From Rhodobacteraceae bacterium QY30 (GTDB lineage Bacteria; Pseudomonadota; Alphaproteobacteria; Rhodobacterales; Rhodobacteraceae), in the NCBI GenBank assembly GCA_002356635.1, contig CP023455.1:1-64000 (forward strand): a DNA stretch of 64,000 nucleotides, given 5' to 3'. Shown here in pieces: positions 60,726 through 64,000 of this stretch. Below the pieces are notes generated by a model. It ran no database searches. It was not told where the DNA came from and saw only the letters and a program-made list of their open reading frames with translations. Every line of letters begins with the position of its first letter. Positions within the stretch are counted from its first letter, which is position 1. Position numbers and translations under genes: made by a program.

Positions 60726-60783
60726 CGCTCCCACGGCTGAAGCGACCGCCACCGGGCGGCCAACACCAGTATTTTGTCTGGAC

Positions 60784-60809
60784 TTGACATCGCATATGTC
60801 TGGTATAAT
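60784..60809 (+). promoter_or_regulatory. hutC promoter and HutC-type operator
   Basis: TTGACA (60784-60789) and TATAAT (60804-60809) are both consensus, but the 14-bp spacing is short. ATATGTC-TG-GTATAAT (60794-60809) matches the dyad at 62935 (TTATGTC-CA-GACATAA) with one changed pair, and a partial TTGTCTGGACTTG lies just upstream. Suggests autoregulation by HutC. Confidence 0.55.
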
Positions 60810-60856
60810 CCACGGAAACGCAAGTTTCACCGTTTATCAACCAGGAATGGACGCGC

Positions 60857-61546
60857 GTGCCGGCCACCTACCGCGACATCAAGACCGACATTCTGGGCAA
60901 GATCACCCGGGGCGAGTGGAAGCCGGGCAGCCTGATCCCCGGAGAGCTGGACCTGGCCGAAACCTACGGCTCGGCCCGCGCCACGGTGAACCGCGCGATG
61001 CGGGAACTGGCCGATGAGGGGATCATCGAGCGCAAGCGCAAGTCCGGCTCGCGCGTCCGGCTGACGCCGCTTCGGCAGGCGCGCTTCGACATTCCCGTGG
61101 TGCGCCACGAGATCGAGGAGCAGGGCCGCAGCTATCGCTATGCGCTGATCCGGTCCGAGGTGATCGCGGCCCCCGACTGGCTGCGCGCCCGTCTGGCGCT
61201 GGCGCCGGGCGACAGGGTCCGGCACCTGGTCTGCCTGCATTTCGGCGACGGCACGCCCTGGCAGCATGAGGACCGCTGGATCAACCTGACCCTGCTGCCC
61301 CAGGCGGAGTCCGCAGATTTTTCTGCCAGCGGCCCGACCGAATGGCTGATGTCGCAGATTCCGTTCTCGTCGGTCGAGATCAGCATCGCGGCCACGGCGG
61401 CCGACGAGGTCCTGGCCCAGCACCTGGATTGCGCGCCGGGGGATCCGCTTCTGATGACCGAACGGTCCACCCGGTGGAATGACCAGACGGTGACCTATGT
61501 CCGTCTGGTCCATCGGCCCGGCCACCGGATGACCACGCGCTATTAA
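60857..61546 (+). CDS. hutC: GntR-family histidine utilization repressor
   Basis: 229 residues, GTG start after AGGAATGG. GntR winged helix at residues about 5-70 (LDLAETYGSARATVNRAMRELADEG) and a UTRA ligand domain (IPVVRHEIEEQGRSYRY onward), the layout of HutC, which senses urocanate. It is convergent with hutF, their stop codons overlapping by 4 bp (61543-61546). Confidence 0.9.
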   Translation: MPATYRDIKTDILGKITRGEWKPGSLIPGELDLAETYGSARATVNRAMRELADEGIIERKRKSGSRVRLTPLRQARFDIPVVRHEIEEQGRSYRYALIRSEVIAAPDWLRARLALAPGDRVRHLVCLHFGDGTPWQHEDRWINLTLLPQAESADFSASGPTEWLMSQIPFSSVEISIAATAADEVLAQHLDCAPGDPLLMTERSTRWNDQTVTYVRLVHRPGHRMTTRY

Positions 61547-62922
61547 AGTCCCTGCCGCAGCGGGCGGACGGCGGCACGGTAGGCGGCGGTGATCTGGTCG
61601 CGCCGGATATGGCGGCCGCCTTCCACCAAGTGACGCCCGGCGGCCCAGACATCGGCGACCATGCCGCTGTCGCCCGCAAAGGCAAAACTGTCCAGGATGG
61701 TGTCACCGACCAGGCCTTCAAGGTCGGGATGCGTCCTGTCCAGCGCCAGAAGGTCGGCCCAGGCGCCGGTTTCGATCTGACCCGCCCCACGGCCGGCCGC
61801 GGCCGCCCCGCCCCGTGCCGCATCCTCCAGCAACCGCCGCCCGGTCGATCGGTCCGCCGTTGCCAATGCGGCGCGGCTGTGGTCGCGCAGTCGCTGGCTG
61901 GTCTCGAGCTGGCGCAGTTCCTCCGCCAGCGAAATGCGGATGTTGCTGTCGGACCCCAGCGCGATGGCGCTGCCCTCGCCAAGCCAGGTCGCGCCATCGA
62001 AGATCCCGTCGCCGAGGCTCGCCTCGGTCAGCGGACAAAGGCCAGCGACCGCGCCGCTGCGAGCCAGGGCGCGGGTTTCATGCGGTTGCATCTGGGTGAT
62101 GTGGATCAGGCACCAGCGTGCCGAAAGGTCAAGGTTCTGAAGCACCCATTCCACCGGACGCCGCCCCAGCGCGGACTGCACCTGTTCCACCTCGGCCAGC
62201 GTTTCGGCCAGGTGCATGTGGATCGGCGCACCTGGGCGCAGCGCCGCAAAGTCCGCCAGTGACCGGGGATCGACGGCGCGCAGCGAATGGGGCGCAACGC
62301 CCAGAACGGTGTCGGCGGGCAGGGCGCGAAGCGCCTTGTCCGCGGCATCGATCAGGCGGCCATAGCGGTCGGGGTCATTGCCGAACCGCCGCTGGCCCGG
62401 GCCAAGCGGGCGCTTGTCCAGTCCTCCAAACTGATACGCCACGGGAAGAAGCGTCAGGCCGATGCCGCTCGTCTCGGCGGCGGCGGCGATTCGGGCCGAC
62501 ATCTCGGCCAGGTCATCATAAGCTCCGCCGTCGGGCCGATGGTGCAGGTAGTGGAATTCGACGCTTGCGGCATAGCCCGCTTCCAACATCTCCATCTGCA
62601 CCTGGGCGGCAATGGCCTGCACCTGCTCCGGGGTGATGCGGTCCAGGAAGGCATACATCAGCTGGCGCCAGGTCCAGAAGCTGTCGGACGGCTCGGCTCC
62701 GCGCCGTTCGGTCAGGCCCGCCATGGCGCGCTGGAAGGCGTGGGAATGGCAATTCGTCGGGGCCGGGACCAGAACGCCCACCTTCCGCGCACCGATGGGC
62801 ACCGGGCCTTCGCCCAGTTCCGCGATGCGTCCGTCGGGGCCGATCCCGACAGTGACGTCCCGATGCCATCCATCCGCCAGAAGCGCCTGTTCCGCCCAGA
62901 TCCTCTTCATGTCGCCAACCAT
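61543..62922 (-). CDS. hutF: Formimidoylglutamate deiminase
   Basis: 459-residue amidohydrolase that converts N-formimino-L-glutamate to N-formyl-L-glutamate in the alternative histidine degradation route. VPAPTNCHSHAFQRAMAGL is diagnostic of HutF with metal-binding His; HMHLAETLAEVEQVQ and SLRAVDP are the downstream metal/active-site blocks. Divergent from hutI across an operator region of about 60 bp. Confidence 0.92.
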   Translation of the reverse strand: MVGDMKRIWAEQALLADGWHRDVTVGIGPDGRIAELGEGPVPIGARKVGVLVPAPTNCHSHAFQRAMAGLTERRGAEPSDSFWTWRQLMYAFLDRITPEQVQAIAAQVQMEMLEAGYAASVEFHYLHHRPDGGAYDDLAEMSARIAAAAETSGIGLTLLPVAYQFGGLDKRPLGPGQRRFGNDPDRYGRLIDAADKALRALPADTVLGVAPHSLRAVDPRSLADFAALRPGAPIHMHLAETLAEVEQVQSALGRRPVEWVLQNLDLSARWCLIHITQMQPHETRALARSGAVAGLCPLTEASLGDGIFDGATWLGEGSAIALGSDSNIRISLAEELRQLETSQRLRDHSRAALATADRSTGRRLLEDAARGGAAAAGRGAGQIETGAWADLLALDRTHPDLEGLVGDTILDSFAFAGDSGMVADVWAAGRHLVEGGRHIRRDQITAAYRAAVRPLRQGL

Positions 62923-62923
62923 C

Positions 62924-62953
62924 TTGACTCTCGCTTATGTCCAGACATAAAAC
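62924..62953. promoter_or_regulatory. Divergent hutF-hutI promoter with HutC-type dyad
   Basis: TTGACT (62924-62929) and TAAAAC (62948-62953) are spaced 18 bp on the plus strand, leading to hutI. The dyad TTATGTC-CA-GACATAA (62935-62950) overlaps the -10 region. The same motif occurs before hutC. Confidence 0.65.
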
Positions 62954-62983
62954 ATATTACAGCAGGCTAAACAAGGGGCGTCC

Positions 62984-64000
62984 ATGCTTCTCACCCACGC
63001 CACTCTTGCGACGATGACCGATCGCCCCGACTTCGTGGAAGACGCGGCGATTCAGCTGGAAGGTGAGCGGATCGCCTGGGTCGGCCCGATGTCCGAAGCC
63101 CCCGTCCGCGATGGCAGCGTGAACCTGGGCGGACGGCTGGTCACGCCCGGGCTGATCGACTGCCACACCCATCTGGTCCACGGCGGAAACCGCGCCCGGG
63201 AATTCAAGATGCGGCTGGACGGCGCCAGTTATGAGGAGGTGGCGCAGGCCGGGGGCGGTATCGTTTCGACCGTGCGGGCCACGCGCGCGGCAAGCGAGGC
63301 CGACCTGCTGTCCAGCGCCCTCGGGCGGCTGGACCGGATGCTGGCCGAAGGCGTGACCACGGTCGAGGTGAAATCGGGATACGGTCTGACCGTCGCGGAT
63401 GAACTTAAGTTGCTGCGCGTGGCCCGTGCACTGGAACGGGCGCGGCCGGTGACGGTTCATGCGACCTTGCTGGCCGCCCATGCCGTGCCGCCCGAATTCA
63501 AGGGCCGTGCCGACGACTATCTCCACGAGGTCTGCATCCCCGCGCTGCATGCTGCCCATGCCGAAGGGCTGGTCGATTCGGTCGACGGATTCTGCGAAGG
63601 CATCGCCTTTTCACCCGCCCAGATCGAGCGGGTCTTCGTCGAAGCCCGCAAGCTTGGCCTGCCGGTGCGGCTTCATGCCGAGCAGCTGTCGAACCTGGGC
63701 GGCGCGGCACTGGCTGCGCGACACGGCGCGCTTTCGGCCGATCACCTGGAATATCTGGACGCTGCGGGTGCGCTGGCGATGGCCGAGGCCGGCACGGTGG
63801 CGGTGATCCTGCCCGGCGCCTTCTACACCCTGCGCGAAACGCAACCGCCGCCGATCGACCTGCTGCGCCAGCACGGCGTTCGCATGGCCGTGGCCACCGA
63901 CTGCAACCCGGGGACCGCGCCGATGACCTCGCTTCCACTCGCCATGAACATGGCCTGCACGCTGTTCCGCATGACCCCGGATGAGGTTCTGGCCGGCGTG
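62984..64000 (+). CDS. hutI: Imidazolonepropionase, cut by right edge
   Basis: At least 339 residues of the amidohydrolase that hydrolyses 4-imidazolone-5-propionate to formiminoglutamate; the reading frame runs off the window end. [17 protein letters not shown] is the Zn-binding signature, [13 protein letters not shown] and [11 protein letters not shown] follow in order, and [14 protein letters not shown] carries the Asp/Asn block. AAGGGGCGTCC precedes the ATG at 62984. Confidence 0.93.
   Translation, partial: MLLTHATLATMTDRPDFVEDAAIQLEGERIAWVGPMSEAPVRDGSVNLGGRLVTPGLIDCHTHLVHGGNRAREFKMRLDGASYEEVAQAGGGIVSTVRATRAASEADLLSSALGRLDRMLAEGVTTVEVKSGYGLTVADELKLLRVARALERARPVTVHATLLAAHAVPPEFKGRADDYLHEVCIPALHAAHAEGLVDSVDGFCEGIAFSPAQIERVFVEARKLGLPVRLHAEQLSNLGGAALAARHGALSADHLEYLDAAGALAMAEAGTVAVILPGAFYTLRETQPPPIDLLRQHGVRMAVATDCNPGTAPMTSLPLAMNMACTLFRMTPDEVLAGV

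Noticed and set aside
1-64000. CRISPR arrays, tRNA or rRNA genes and intact insertion sequences
   Set aside because: No regular spaced repeats, no cloverleaf-type or rRNA-like stretches and no transposase gene were recognised on reading both strands; only a serine resolvase is present.

Overview
The window is high-GC DNA with the gene content and codon style of a Rhodobacteraceae-type alphaproteobacterium (Paracoccus/Rhodobacter relatives). It carries a plasmid or chromid replication module at its right end: parA/parB, a divergent DnaA-like replicase, iteron-like repeats and a serine resolvase. The whole 64 kb is therefore probably part of a large extrachromosomal replicon. This is an inference from gene content; no database search was possible.

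Positions 1-44 kb form a large accessory catabolic island for CoA-bound acids. It contains three paralogous alpha/beta pairs of the benzoyl-CoA reductase/2-hydroxyacyl-CoA dehydratase family (3.6-6.1, 18.3-20.8 and 41.3-43.9 kb) but only one ATP-dependent activator (20.8 kb). Around them lie three acyl-CoA ligases, an acyl-CoA dehydrogenase, an enoyl-CoA hydratase, two PaaI-type thioesterases, an alpha-methylacyl-CoA racemase-like protein, two APH-fold kinases of the kind that phosphorylate hydroxyacyl-CoAs, six SDRs, a Zn-alcohol dehydrogenase, a beta-keto acid cleavage enzyme, a TMADH/FadH-like flavoprotein, one complete and one partly visible Liv-type ABC importer, and four regulators (three TetR, one MarR). 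The logic is uptake, CoA activation, dehydrogenation/hydration or radical dehydration, then chain cleavage. A methyl-branched or alicyclic acid is a plausible substrate class, but the substrate is not determined.

Two recurrent operator families tie the island together. Family A has arms like ATGGTAAGT and ACTTACCAT around 3 bp (6177, 8138, 22854, 34903; degenerate at 9052 and 27852). Family B is a 13-bp palindrome of the type CCWTATCRTAWGG (9171, 10437, 15965; related at 36272).

Positions 44-55 kb hold a Nudix hydrolase, a molybdopterin oxidoreductase, galU and a stress cluster: a cupin/SnoaL fusion, an SDR, a PRC-barrel protein, a large-subunit catalase, a glutathione peroxidase-like protein and an FeS-type photolyase. 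Positions 55-61 kb are the plasmid maintenance region: an HTH protein, a resolvase, parB, parA, the origin region and the replicase. From 60.8 kb to the right edge is a histidine-utilization locus (hutC, hutF, start of hutI) with matching HutC-type operators. No rRNA, tRNA, CRISPR array or intact insertion sequence was seen.
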